From an uncultured Pelagibacteraceae bacterium (GTDB lineage: Bacteria > Pseudomonadota > Alphaproteobacteria > Pelagibacterales > Pelagibacteraceae), in assembly GCA_902552985.1 (NCBI GenBank), contig CACDII010000003.1, positions 113,203 through 177,202 of the forward strand: 64,000 nucleotides of DNA, given 5' to 3'. This document shows, piece by piece, positions 25,046 through 33,675 of the stretch. Each line of letters begins with the position of its first letter. Within the stretch, counting starts at the first letter, position 1. The position numbers and the translations under genes are program-made. The notes beneath the pieces are model-generated. The model searched no databases. It had not been told where the DNA came from and worked only from the letters and a program-made list of their open reading frames with translations.

Positions 25046-25644
25046 TACGGTACCAGCCAACTTTCTTTTTTATTTTCTAAATCAAATTTAGCTCTACGAT
25101 GTCCTTTAGCTGCAAGATATAACCATTCTATAGATTTAATTTTACATTTAATTACAGTAAAGTTTTTATAACCTTCTTCGCTTTGCTCCATTGTATAATC
25201 AAAATCTTCTAATTTAGATATCATACCAGAGGTAGGGTTTTTTGAAGTAGTTCCAGGGGGACTATCAGTTAAATAGCATCGTCTACTAATATGTTGAGTT
25301 TTTTTCCAAGACTCTTCTGTTGTAGAGTTTTGATTATTTATCTCACAGTCAACTTTAACTCTTAATTGGATCTTTTCTTCTTTATCATAAAAAAGTAAAG
25401 AGCCTTTACTATTTTTCTTAAGAATATCTACTTTTGGTGATCTAAGATCAGTGTGAAACTGTAGTAAATTATTTGATCTATCCGATTTTCTCAAAACAAC
25501 TATTCTTCCATCTATCTCATTTTGATGTGCACACATGAAAACTGGGATTCTAAATGGTGAAGCTCTATTAGTCACAGCATCGTCTAACATAGACCAATAC
25601 TTATTTTGAATTTCTTTTAAATTTTCATAGTATGCTGGCTGCAT
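25045..25644 (-). CDS. Pyridoxamine 5'-phosphate oxidase-like FMN-binding protein
   Basis: A 199-residue split-barrel flavoprotein. ASPFRIPVFMCAHQ at the start, GRIVVLRKSDRSNNLLQFHTDLRSPKV (about 46-72) with the FMN-contacting Arg and Lys, and LYDKEEKIQLRV-like strands fit the pyridox_oxase_2 group rather than true PdxH, since the C-terminal PdxH dimerisation signature is absent. The reaction is not known. It lies six bases after the dehydrogenase gene at 25651 and is coupled to the carbonic-anhydrase-like gene. Confidence 0.75.
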   Translation of the reverse strand: MQPAYYENLKEIQNKYWSMLDDAVTNRASPFRIPVFMCAHQNEIDGRIVVLRKSDRSNNLLQFHTDLRSPKVDILKKNSKGSLLFYDKEEKIQLRVKVDCEINNQNSTTEESWKKTQHISRRCYLTDSPPGTTSKNPTSGMISKLEDFDYTMEQSEEGYKNFTVIKCKIKSIEWLYLAAKGHRRAKFDLENKKESWLVP

Positions 25645-25650
25645 ACAGTG

Positions 25651-26520
25651 TTACTTTCTAAATCTTCTAATTAAGCTGGATGTATCCCATCTATTTCCAC
25701 CCATAGTTTGAACTTCAGCATAATATTTATCTACAACTTCTGTTATTGGTAACAATGAACCATTATTCTTGGCTTCATCCATTGCAATTTTTAAATCTTT
25801 TCTCATCCAATCCACAGCAAAACCAAAATCAAATTTATCGTCAATCATAGTCTTATATCTATTTTCCATTTGCCATGATTGTGCAGCTCCCTTTGAAATT
25901 ACTTCAATTACATCTTCCATATTTAAACCAGCTTTCATTCCAAAATTTATTGCTTCAGATAATGCTTGAACTAATCCACCAATGCAGATTTGATTGACCA
26001 TTTTTGCAAGTTGGCCGCTGCCAGCCTTACCAAGTAATTTCATTTTTTTACTGTAACAATCAATTTTGTCTTTAGCTTTATCAAAGTCTGCTTGATCTCC
26101 ACCAATCATTACAGTTAGTGCTCCATTCTCTGCGCCTGCCTGACCCCCTGATACCGGAGCATCTAATGCACCGAAACCATTTTTTTTTCCATAATTATAA
26201 ATTTCTCTTGCTATAGTGGCTGAAGCCGTAGTGTTATCAATATAAATAGCATTTTTTTTAATTGTTTTAAAAATTCCGTTATCTCCAAAAGTTACTTCTC
26301 TTAGATCATTATCGTTTCCAACGCATGTAAATATAAAATCTGCACCAGCCGCAGCTTTCGCGGGAGTATCGGCTTTAGTTCCCTTATATTCAGAAATCCA
26401 TTTATCAGCCTTTGAAGCTGTTCTATTAAAAACAGTTACATTGTGCCCACCTTTTGATATATAACCAGCCATTGGGTAACCCATTACACCAAGACCGATG
26501 AAAGCAACATTACAAGTCAT
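25651..26520 (-). CDS. 3-hydroxyisobutyrate / tartronate semialdehyde reductase family dehydrogenase
   Basis: A 289-residue beta-hydroxyacid dehydrogenase. The dinucleotide motif VAFIGLGVMGYPMAGY covers residues 5-20, FNRTASKADKW suggests NADP-type binding, DAPVSGGQAGAENG (about 119-132) binds substrate, and the catalytic Lys lies in GSGQLAKMVNQ. Candidates are 3-hydroxyisobutyrate, tartronate semialdehyde or a related C3-C4 substrate; the sequence alone does not decide. It is divergent from an MFS gene with only eight bases between start codons. Confidence 0.82.
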   Translation of the reverse strand: MTCNVAFIGLGVMGYPMAGYISKGGHNVTVFNRTASKADKWISEYKGTKADTPAKAAAGADFIFTCVGNDNDLREVTFGDNGIFKTIKKNAIYIDNTTASATIAREIYNYGKKNGFGALDAPVSGGQAGAENGALTVMIGGDQADFDKAKDKIDCYSKKMKLLGKAGSGQLAKMVNQICIGGLVQALSEAINFGMKAGLNMEDVIEVISKGAAQSWQMENRYKTMIDDKFDFGFAVDWMRKDLKIAMDEAKNNGSLLPITEVVDKYYAEVQTMGGNRWDTSSLIRRFRK

Positions 26521-26528
26521 AATAAAGT

Positions 26529-27737
26529 ATGTTTAAAAATTTAAGTTTAAAAGTAATTATTTTTGGATTCATATTTACATTTTTTTCAAGCTTTGGACAG
26601 AGTTTTTTTTTAGGTTTGTTTAATTCTAGTATCAGAAACGAATTATCTATAACACATGGACAATTTGGCACAATATATGCCTCTGCTACTTTGTTAAGTA
26701 GTATTTTTTTAATTTGGTTAGGAAAAAAAATTGATGATATAAATATTTTTAAATTTGCATCCTTTGTAATTTTATTATTATCATTCTCATGCTTCTTTTT
26801 TTCTAAAATTTCATCAATATTAATTTTATTTATAGCAATATTTCTCATGAGATTTTCCGGCCAAGGAATGATGTCTCATACAGCAACAACGACAATTTCA
26901 AGATACTTTACTAAATCAAGAGGTAAAGCTCTTAGTACTGGATGGTTTGGGTTGTCAACTGCCGAATTTATTTTACCAGTACTAATTATTTATCTTTTAT
27001 CCATTTATAATTGGAAAAATATTTGGATGGTAATTTCAGGGATAGTAATAATTTTTTTACCTATAGCTTCTTATTTATTAATAAAAAATCTTAACTTAGA
27101 CTCCAGAGAAGTTACAACGGATGAAAATAGTAATGATGAAAATATTAAACAATGGAAAAGAATAGAAGTCATTAAAGATTACAGATTTTATATTATCTGT
27201 GCCAACATGTTAGCTATGCCTTGGATAGCAACAGGAGTATTTGTTTATCAATCTTTTATATTAGAACAAAAAAATTGGGGCCCTTACGTTATTGCACAAT
27301 CCTTTATGACTTATTCAATTCTATCAGTAATAACTTTATTTATTGCTGGTTATTTGATTGATAAATTTACAAGCAAAAAGTTATTAATTTATATGAATAT
27401 TCCATTACTATTAGCAGCTGGAGTATTATTTTATTTTAAAAGTCCAATTTCATCATTTGTATTTTTGGGATTAATAGGAATTTCAAATGGCCTTGCCAAC
27501 GTTTTAGGGTCTTCAACTTGGGCTGAAATTTATGGCGTAAGATATATAGGTTCGATTAAAGCGCTTACTACAGCATTAATGGTTTTTTCTACAGCTTTTG
27601 GAACAGCAATGTTTGGTTTTTTAATAGATATTGGTTTTTCGGTAGAACAAATATCAACAATTTCAGGTCTATATATTTCCACATCTTTAGTTTTGCTTTT
27701 TGTTATTAGAAATAAATTAAATCCTACAAAAGAGTAA
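26529..27737 (+). CDS. Major facilitator superfamily transporter
   Basis: A 402-residue protein with about twelve hydrophobic segments. The loop between segments 2 and 3 reads WLGKKIDDI, the equivalent of the MFS G-x-x-x-D signature, and RYFTKSRGKALSTGWFGLS resembles monocarboxylate/oxalate-type MFS. The half repeat has IAGYLIDKFTSKK. The substrate is unknown. Because the start codons of this gene and the divergent dehydrogenase are eight bases apart, its promoter must lie inside that neighbour. Confidence 0.83.
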   Translation: MFKNLSLKVIIFGFIFTFFSSFGQSFFLGLFNSSIRNELSITHGQFGTIYASATLLSSIFLIWLGKKIDDINIFKFASFVILLLSFSCFFFSKISSILILFIAIFLMRFSGQGMMSHTATTTISRYFTKSRGKALSTGWFGLSTAEFILPVLIIYLLSIYNWKNIWMVISGIVIIFLPIASYLLIKNLNLDSREVTTDENSNDENIKQWKRIEVIKDYRFYIICANMLAMPWIATGVFVYQSFILEQKNWGPYVIAQSFMTYSILSVITLFIAGYLIDKFTSKKLLIYMNIPLLLAAGVLFYFKSPISSFVFLGLIGISNGLANVLGSSTWAEIYGVRYIGSIKALTTALMVFSTAFGTAMFGFLIDIGFSVEQISTISGLYISTSLVLLFVIRNKLNPTKE

Positions 27738-27744
27738 AAATTCC

Positions 27745-27771
27745 TTGATTTTGTGAAATTCAAAGTATATT
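27745..27771 (+). promoter_or_regulatory. Possible rpoZ promoter with a very short leader
   Basis: TTGATT (27745-27750) and TATATT (27766-27771) are 15 bases apart, and the second hexamer ends nine bases before the rpoZ ATG. Transcription would start about two or three bases before the coding region. The spacing is short, so confidence is limited. Confidence 0.35.
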
Positions 27772-27780
27772 AAATTGCGC

Positions 27781-28275
27781 ATGGCCAGAGTTACAGTTGA
27801 AGACTGCATAGATAAAGTAGATAGCCCATATGAACTAGTATTAGTTGCTAAAGAAAGAGCAACTCAATTAAATTCAGGCATAGAACCAACTTTAGAAAAA
27901 GATAATGATAAAAATACCGTTATTTCATTAAGAGAAATTGCTGCAGAAAAAATAAAAGTTTCAGATTTAACTGAAAGCGCTGTTTATAAATTACGAAAAC
28001 ATGTTGAACAAGTAGAAGATGGTTTAGAAGATGACGAAGAAATTGGAGATGATTTTGAAAACTTATACAGAGGGGAAATATCTAAAAGCGGAAATCCTAT
28101 TTTGCCATCAAAAAGAGCTAGAAAGGTTCCAGAAAAAAACCAAATAATTTCAGAAGAAATCAAACAAGAAACAATAACTGCTCAACCTGAAGTAACAACA
28201 GAAAATACAGAAGAAGTTTCAATAGAGGATCTCAAAGAAAAAGAAAGCTTAGAAAACGATAAGGTCGAAGAGTAA
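27781..28275 (+). CDS. rpoZ: DNA-directed RNA polymerase omega subunit
   Basis: The first 60 residues are the omega fold: [30 protein letters not shown] and [12 protein letters not shown]. Omega aids assembly of the beta-prime subunit. At 164 residues the protein is about twice the size of the E. coli subunit; the rest is an acidic Glu/Asp/Lys tail that looks disordered. I use the ATG at 27781, because the frame opens two codons earlier only through TTG. The dusA gene follows 18 bases after its stop. Confidence 0.9.
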   Translation: MARVTVEDCIDKVDSPYELVLVAKERATQLNSGIEPTLEKDNDKNTVISLREIAAEKIKVSDLTESAVYKLRKHVEQVEDGLEDDEEIGDDFENLYRGEISKSGNPILPSKRARKVPEKNQIISEEIKQETITAQPEVTTENTEEVSIEDLKEKESLENDKVEE

Positions 28276-28293
28276 AATTCTTAAAATAAAGTG

Positions 28294-29286
28294 ATGAACA
28301 GAAAAGTTTCAGTTGCTCCAATGATGGATTGTACAGATCGTCATGAGAGATACTTCTTAAGATTAATAAGTAAAAATGTACTTTTATACACAGAGATGAT
28401 TGTTTCTGAAGCTATAGATAGAGGAGACAAAAAAAAACTTTTATCATTTAATTTAAACGAAAAACCTGTTGCACTTCAATTAGGAGGTTCATCACCAAAA
28501 TTATTAGCTAAAGCATCTAAAATTGGAGAAGAGTTTGGATATGATGAAATTAATTTAAATTTGGGTTGTCCTAGTAAAAAAGTACAAAAAAATAAATTTG
28601 GAGCATGTTTGATCAAAGAACCGATGTTAGTAGCTGATTGTTTAAATGAAATGCAATCAAAAACTAAATTACCAGTCACTGTTAAAACAAGAATTGGATA
28701 TGATAAAGTGGATGATTACGAAAATCTTTTCAAATTTATCAATTTATTAAAGTCTACAGGAGTTAAAACTTTTATAATCCATGCTAGAAAAGCAATTCTA
28801 GGAGGACTTACTCCAAAACAAAATTTAAATATACCACCATTGAAATATGAAATGGTTTATAAATTAAAAGAAGATTTTAAAGATTTAGAAATAATAATTA
28901 ATGGTGGAATAACTTCAACCAATGAAATTAAAAATCATTTAGAAAAAGTTGATGGTACTATGATAGGAAGATCTATCTATCAATCACCTTACCTGTTAGC
29001 AAATATTGAGAAAGAAATTTTTAATAACGATAATATATTGAGTAGAGAAGAAGTAATAGAAAATTTAGTATTTTATGTAAAGGATGAAATAAAAAAAGGA
29101 ACAAGAATTAATCAAATCATGAGACATACGCTTGGATTGTTTCATGGACAAACGGGTTCAAGTTTTTGGAAAAAATACTTAAGCGATAATATGTGTGTAA
29201 GAAACGCTGATGTGCAAAAAATTGATCATATAATGGATAAGGTAAAATTAGCTCCTCAAGCTCATACAGTAGGACAAATTGATTAG
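28294..29286 (+). CDS. dusA: tRNA-dihydrouridine(20/20a) synthase
   Basis: DusA reduces uridines 20 and 20a of the tRNA D loop with NADPH and FMN. SVAPMMDCTDRHERYFLR at the start, LQLGGSSP, NLNLGCPSKKVQKNKFGACL with the catalytic Cys, TVKTRIGYD, FIIHARKAILGGLTP and MRHTLGLFHGQTGS near the end are all DusA-specific blocks. Its length, 330 residues, is normal. ATG 28294 is preferred over the GTG one codon earlier. It overlaps the next gene by eight bases if that gene starts at its TTG. Confidence 0.92.
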   Translation: MNRKVSVAPMMDCTDRHERYFLRLISKNVLLYTEMIVSEAIDRGDKKKLLSFNLNEKPVALQLGGSSPKLLAKASKIGEEFGYDEINLNLGCPSKKVQKNKFGACLIKEPMLVADCLNEMQSKTKLPVTVKTRIGYDKVDDYENLFKFINLLKSTGVKTFIIHARKAILGGLTPKQNLNIPPLKYEMVYKLKEDFKDLEIIINGGITSTNEIKNHLEKVDGTMIGRSIYQSPYLLANIEKEIFNNDNILSREEVIENLVFYVKDEIKKGTRINQIMRHTLGLFHGQTGSSFWKKYLSDNMCVRNADVQKIDHIMDKVKLAPQAHTVGQID

Positions 29287-30112
29287 TTCAATTTTTTCAA
29301 ACGAATATATTTTTTTTATATTTTTAATGATAATTACGGCCTTTCCAGTGGGTTTTTTTGCAGGATTATTTGGAATAGGCGGAGGACTTATTACTGTTCC
29401 TTTTTTATTTTTTATATTTGAAAGCTTAAATATTAATCCTGACTATTTAATGCATTTAGCAGTTGGAACTTCATTTTCTATAATAATTCCAACTTCATTA
29501 GTTTCAGTATTAACCCACAAAAAACATCAATCTGTAGATATAAATATTATAAAAAGTTATGGTTTTTTTGTAATAGTAGGAGTTTCTTCAGGTACATTAT
29601 TTGCAGCATTATTAAAAACTAAAGCTCTTCTAATTTTTTTTACAATAGTAGTTTATTTTTTAGGAGCTTATCTTCTAAATTTTAAGGAAAAGGCTGAAAA
29701 TTTAAAAACGAATTTCAATTTATTACCAAGAGTTGTTTTTGGCTTTATATCTGGTTTTATATCAGCTCCTATGGGAATTGGTGGCGCAGTTATGAATGTT
29801 CCTATTCTAAGATATTTTGGCTATCCAATTAATAAAGCTATTGGAAGTGCAGCAGCAATTGGTTTTATTATAGCTTCTTTTGGAGCTATTGGATTTTTAA
29901 TAACCGGTTCATTTTTAAAAGCAAATTTACCATTAAGTATTGGTTTTATAAATATTCCGGCATTTTTGATATTCATTCCAATAACTATGTTCATGGCACG
30001 TGTTGGAGCTAATACAGTTCACAGAATAGACAAATCAATAATTCAAAATTTATTTGGAATATTTTTATATGTAGTTGGAACTATTTTTTTATATAGATAT
30101 CTAACTATATAA
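29279..30112 (+). CDS. TauE/SafE family sulfite exporter-like permease
   Basis: A 277-residue membrane protein with about eight hydrophobic segments and the two family repeats GFFAGLFGIGGGLITVPFL and SGFISAPMGIGGAVMNVPIL. Members export sulfite, sulfoacetate or other small sulfur and organic anions; the substrate here is unknown. The longest frame starts with TTG inside dusA; an ATG at 29327 would remove 16 residues and begin just before the first glycine-rich segment. Which start is used is uncertain. Confidence 0.83.
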   Translation: MISSIFSNEYIFFIFLMIITAFPVGFFAGLFGIGGGLITVPFLFFIFESLNINPDYLMHLAVGTSFSIIIPTSLVSVLTHKKHQSVDINIIKSYGFFVIVGVSSGTLFAALLKTKALLIFFTIVVYFLGAYLLNFKEKAENLKTNFNLLPRVVFGFISGFISAPMGIGGAVMNVPILRYFGYPINKAIGSAAAIGFIIASFGAIGFLITGSFLKANLPLSIGFINIPAFLIFIPITMFMARVGANTVHRIDKSIIQNLFGIFLYVVGTIFLYRYLTI

Positions 30113-31567
30113 TTAAATTTTTTGATCGTATTCTCCAACTTTTCCTGTTTTTTGAAGTAGACCATCAATAAAATTAAATATATTTTTTTTTCTTTGCGCT
30201 GACGTAGGACTTTCTGTAACTATAACTAGTGAAGGTTTATTTGATGAAGCTCTAATCAATCCCCAAGAACCATCATTGAACATAAATCTTATACCATTCA
30301 CGGTTAATATTTCTATAATTTCTTGATCATCTATTTTTATTTTATCATCTTTAATTTTTTGAATTTGCTTAACTAATTCATCAACAACTTTATATTTTTC
30401 ATCATCTTTACAAAAAGGGGCCATAGTTGGTGATTGAAATGTATTAGGTAGATCTTTTATTATTTCACTTATTTTTTTATTTCCATTATCTAACAAGTGA
30501 CACACTTGTATCGCTGAATTAATTCCATCGTCATAACCATATCCTAGTGGAGAATTAAAAAAGAAGTGTCCACTTTTTTCAAATCCGGCAAGAGCTTTTT
30601 CAATGTTTACTTTTCTTTTAATATGTGAATGACCTGTTTTCCAATAAACTGTTTTGCATTTATTTTCATGTAGAACTTTATCAGTTTTAAAAAGTCCGGT
30701 AGATTTAACATCTACAATAAATTTAGAACCCTTATGCTTTGATGATAAATTTCTAGCTATTAGCAAACCTATTTTATCAGAAAATATTTCATTACCTTTG
30801 TCATCAATAACACCACAGCGATCACCATCACCATCAAAACCAAATCCCACATCAGCACTATTTTCTTTAACAGCTTTACTTATAGCATGAAGCATTTCCA
30901 TATCTTCAGGATTTGGATTATATTTAGGAAAATTCCAATCTAGTTTACAATCAAGCTCTACAACTTCACAACCAATTCCTCTTAATATATCTGGTGCAAA
31001 TATACCTGCTGTTCCATTTCCACAAGCGACAACTGCTTTTATTTTTTTTTTAACTTTATTTTTATTTATTAAATCATCTTTATAAATTTCTTGAAAATTT
31101 TCTATTTTTTTTTCATTTCCTTCACCTTTTATAAACTTTTGATTTAAAGTTATATCTTTTAACTCTTTCATCTCTTCTGGAGCATGCGTTAAACCTTTTT
31201 TAATTCCCATTTTAACTCCAGTCCAACCATTTTCATTATGACTAGCAGTAACCATTGCAACTGCATCTGATTTTAAATTAAATTGTGCAAAATAAACCAT
31301 AGGTGATAAGGATAACCCTATATCTTCGACATAGCATCCAGTTTCAACTAAACCTTTTTTTAAACTTGCTTTAATTTTTTCACTGTATGATCGATAATCA
31401 TGTCCAACTATCACTCTTGGATTTTTCTTTTGAGTGTGTTTAATTATTTGTGTCCCTAAGCCTTTTCCAAGATTTTCAATTCCTAAATTATTTATATCCT
31501 TTTCATATAGCCATCTAGCATCGTACTCTCTAAATCCAAGTGGGTTTATTATTAGTTGTTTAGACAT
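30113..31567 (-). CDS. Phosphomannomutase / phosphoglucomutase
   Basis: A 484-residue alpha-D-phosphohexomutase. AMVTASHNENGWTG holds the phosphoserine, GFGFDGDGDRCGV the metal-binding loop, and FEKSGHFFF the sugar-specificity loop of PMM/PGM enzymes. It interconverts hexose 6- and 1-phosphates, supplying glucose-1-phosphate or mannose-1-phosphate for nucleotide sugars such as dTDP-glucose. It lies 27 bases downstream of the Gfo/Idh/MocA gene, in a leftward group with a GT17 glycosyltransferase. Confidence 0.88.
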   Translation of the reverse strand: MSKQLIINPLGFREYDARWLYEKDINNLGIENLGKGLGTQIIKHTQKKNPRVIVGHDYRSYSEKIKASLKKGLVETGCYVEDIGLSLSPMVYFAQFNLKSDAVAMVTASHNENGWTGVKMGIKKGLTHAPEEMKELKDITLNQKFIKGEGNEKKIENFQEIYKDDLINKNKVKKKIKAVVACGNGTAGIFAPDILRGIGCEVVELDCKLDWNFPKYNPNPEDMEMLHAISKAVKENSADVGFGFDGDGDRCGVIDDKGNEIFSDKIGLLIARNLSSKHKGSKFIVDVKSTGLFKTDKVLHENKCKTVYWKTGHSHIKRKVNIEKALAGFEKSGHFFFNSPLGYGYDDGINSAIQVCHLLDNGNKKISEIIKDLPNTFQSPTMAPFCKDDEKYKVVDELVKQIQKIKDDKIKIDDQEIIEILTVNGIRFMFNDGSWGLIRASSNKPSLVIVTESPTSAQRKKNIFNFIDGLLQKTGKVGEYDQKI

Positions 31568-31594
31568 TTTGCTTATTTATTTTAAAATGTTTTA

Positions 31595-32578
31595 TCATTT
31601 TCTTATCAAATTGGACCATATAGTTAAGTTATTCATGATTTTTAAAGATTCTTCAATGTTTACAAGAAAATCATCTTTTCTTTTATTACTCTCAATATTA
31701 GCAGATACATTTTGAATCTGATTTCCAAATAAAGATCTAGTTGATGTAAAAAATTTTTTGTAATTAGAATTTACATAATTAACATCAATATAGCTTTTGG
31801 ATTCTGGTAGCCAAGGGCTTGGTATAATCAAGCTTCCATTCTCAAACTTAATTACTACTTTATTTTCTAAATTTTCTTTAAAACTAACTTTTATAAATGC
31901 ATCAATTTTATTTCCAATAAGTAAATTTGCTTCTGCACTATCATCAACATCAGTTGAGGCGAAACTTCCTTTAGCATTTTTAAATTTCATACTTTCATTA
32001 TTTTTAAAAAATAAATTTAATAAGCTGAGAGGATAACAACCAATATCAAGGATAGAACCTCCACCAAGAGATTTATCAAATATTCTTGATTTTGGATTAA
32101 TTCTTTTTACTTTAAATCCAAATGTAGAATTAATTGAAATAATTTTACCTAATTTTTTTTCATTTATCAGGCCTATTAAGTTTTTTGTTTGTCCGTGACT
32201 GTAATAAGCTAAAGCTTCATAAAATATCACATTATATTTATTTATATAATCAGCAGCATCCCTTGCTTCCTGAAAATTTAGAGCAATTGGTTTTTCGCAT
32301 AAAATATTTTTTTTATTCTCTGCACACATTTTTATTAATTTTACATGTGAATTATTAACTGTAGCTATATAAACAGCATCTACCTCATTACATGAAATCA
32401 AATCATTATAATTATCGAAAACAAAATTTTTATCAATTTTGAAATTTTCTTTAAAAGATTTTAATCTTTCATTGTTTAAACTTGATATTGCTATTAGTTT
32501 CGCGTTATCAGTTTCTTTGACTGAATGCGCAAATTTTTGCGCCATATTACCTAATCCGACTATTCCCCATTTAATCAT
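31595..32578 (-). CDS. Gfo/Idh/MocA family oxidoreductase
   Basis: A 327-residue NAD(P)-dependent dehydrogenase. WGIVGLGNMAQKFA at residues 4-17 is the Rossmann motif, ILCEKPIAL near 92-100 carries the conserved EKP lysine, and GGGSILDIGCYPLS is the substrate-domain block. Substrates of the family are sugars and cyclitols. Its place between a GT17 gene and a hexomutase gene points to sugar modification for a glycan; the exact reaction is unknown. Confidence 0.82.
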   Translation of the reverse strand: MIKWGIVGLGNMAQKFAHSVKETDNAKLIAISSLNNERLKSFKENFKIDKNFVFDNYNDLISCNEVDAVYIATVNNSHVKLIKMCAENKKNILCEKPIALNFQEARDAADYINKYNVIFYEALAYYSHGQTKNLIGLINEKKLGKIISINSTFGFKVKRINPKSRIFDKSLGGGSILDIGCYPLSLLNLFFKNNESMKFKNAKGSFASTDVDDSAEANLLIGNKIDAFIKVSFKENLENKVVIKFENGSLIIPSPWLPESKSYIDVNYVNSNYKKFFTSTRSLFGNQIQNVSANIESNKRKDDFLVNIEESLKIMNNLTIWSNLIRK

Positions 32579-32583
32579 TATAT

Positions 32584-33471
32584 TTAATCAAACCACTCGT
32601 TAAATTTTTTTAAATTATTTGCAAGATATTCAGGAAGTAAATTATTTTCAATTTTTTTTAATTCATAATCGTATTCCCATCTTTCTTTATATTTTTCTTT
32701 ATCCATAAAATGATTAAAAAAAACTTTTTTTTCTTTAATTTTTTTTTTTAAGTCATCTACTGTTAAACCACTAAGTTCAAATTCATCGTGATGACCGAAA
32801 TTTGTTAATTTTTCATACAATTTTTCAGCTGTCATTATATTTGTAAAATGCCAACCGCCATCTTCTATTATATCTAAATTTATATATTTATTATTAGAAA
32901 ATAATGTATCAATTCTCCAAAAAGGATATTGTTTATTTTTTAAATTTTTTAACCATGACATTGAAAGTAATTTCTTTTTTTTAGCTGCTTTAGATCCGTA
33001 CCATGGAACTAAATCATATAGGAGATTAAATTTATAATAAAAAAAAAGTTGTTTAAAAATAAACATATCTTTGTTTGAATTTTTGAATTGATTTGAATTT
33101 AAATTTGGAATTTCATCATTATCGCTTAAAATAATTAAATCATTATCTAAAGCTATATCGAGTGCTTTTGCCATATAGTCGTATGATAATTCTATTCTTT
33201 TTAAACTATTTATTCTTTTTTCTGTTGGGGTTAGTAATTTATTTTCAGATTTAATTATACCGTTTGGTTCTTTATCAATTATTACGTGGATTATTTTATT
33301 TTTAAATTTTGGATAATTGTTTATATCGAAGTTTAGTTTTTTTGGTTTTCCACTATGGGAAATTGTAGATTCACATACAATAAATTTATCCACATGTTCA
33401 TCTAAAACATTAAATCTCACATCCATCATTAAATGTTCAGCGTAAAATGTAGTACAATCAAATATCTTCAT
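32584..33471 (-). CDS. Family 17-like glycosyltransferase
   Basis: A 295-residue protein starting MKIFDCTTFYAEHLMMDVRF, followed by FIVCESTISHSGKPKKLNF and IILSDNDEIPN, the blocks of GT17 (the family of eukaryotic beta-1,4-mannosyl-glycoprotein N-acetylglucosaminyltransferase). GWHFTNI near 205-211 is another family block. Bacterial members sit in polysaccharide clusters; donor and acceptor are unknown. It is the first gene of a leftward unit and is divergent from nrdA across 204 bases. A DnaA-box-like sequence within it (33386-33394) is probably chance. Confidence 0.8.
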   Translation of the reverse strand: MKIFDCTTFYAEHLMMDVRFNVLDEHVDKFIVCESTISHSGKPKKLNFDINNYPKFKNKIIHVIIDKEPNGIIKSENKLLTPTEKRINSLKRIELSYDYMAKALDIALDNDLIILSDNDEIPNLNSNQFKNSNKDMFIFKQLFFYYKFNLLYDLVPWYGSKAAKKKKLLSMSWLKNLKNKQYPFWRIDTLFSNNKYINLDIIEDGGWHFTNIMTAEKLYEKLTNFGHHDEFELSGLTVDDLKKKIKEKKVFFNHFMDKEKYKERWEYDYELKKIENNLLPEYLANNLKKFNEWFD

Positions 33472-33551
33472 CTATTCCATTTATAGTAATAGCATTATTT
33501 ATTTAGATTTTTGCTTTACTCTTTATTTAGTAAATTTTTGTTATTTTTTTG

Positions 33552-33579
33552 TTGATATTTTTTTAAAATGTTCTACAAA
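33552..33579 (+). promoter_or_regulatory. Possible nrdA promoter
   Basis: TTGATA (33552-33557) and TACAAA (33574-33579) are separated by 16 bases, giving a start near 33586, upstream of the probable NrdR boxes. The region from 33472 to 33675 is otherwise gene-free and strongly AT-rich; other promoters are possible. Confidence 0.35.
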
Positions 33580-33595
33580 TGTTCTGTTGATTTAT

Positions 33596-33641
33596 ATTTT
33601 ATATAGTATATCAACATTAATAACATACAACATATAGTTGT
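33596..33641 (+). promoter_or_regulatory. Probable NrdR box pair upstream of nrdAB
   Basis: ACAACATATAGTTGT at 33627-33641 is an imperfect palindrome like the NrdR consensus. Its core ATATAGT recurs exactly 31 bases upstream (33601-33607 and 33632-33638), the three-helical-turn spacing usual for NrdR box pairs. The upstream box is weak outside its core. NrdR is an ATP/dATP-sensing repressor of ribonucleotide reductase genes, and the following genes are nrdA and nrdB. Confidence 0.5.
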
Positions 33642-33675
33642 TTTGTTAAAACAAAGATTACAATAACTAAAAAAT

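Noticed and set aside
26510..26848. Frame of 112 codons antisense to the start of the MFS gene
   Set aside because: It would run through the divergent spacer and the first membrane segments of a convincing transporter, and shows no protein features.
33472..33675. Small RNA or short gene in the largest gap
   Set aside because: The 204 bases hold only AT-rich promoter-like sequence and the NrdR-like boxes; no frame with a start signal or stable hairpin was seen.
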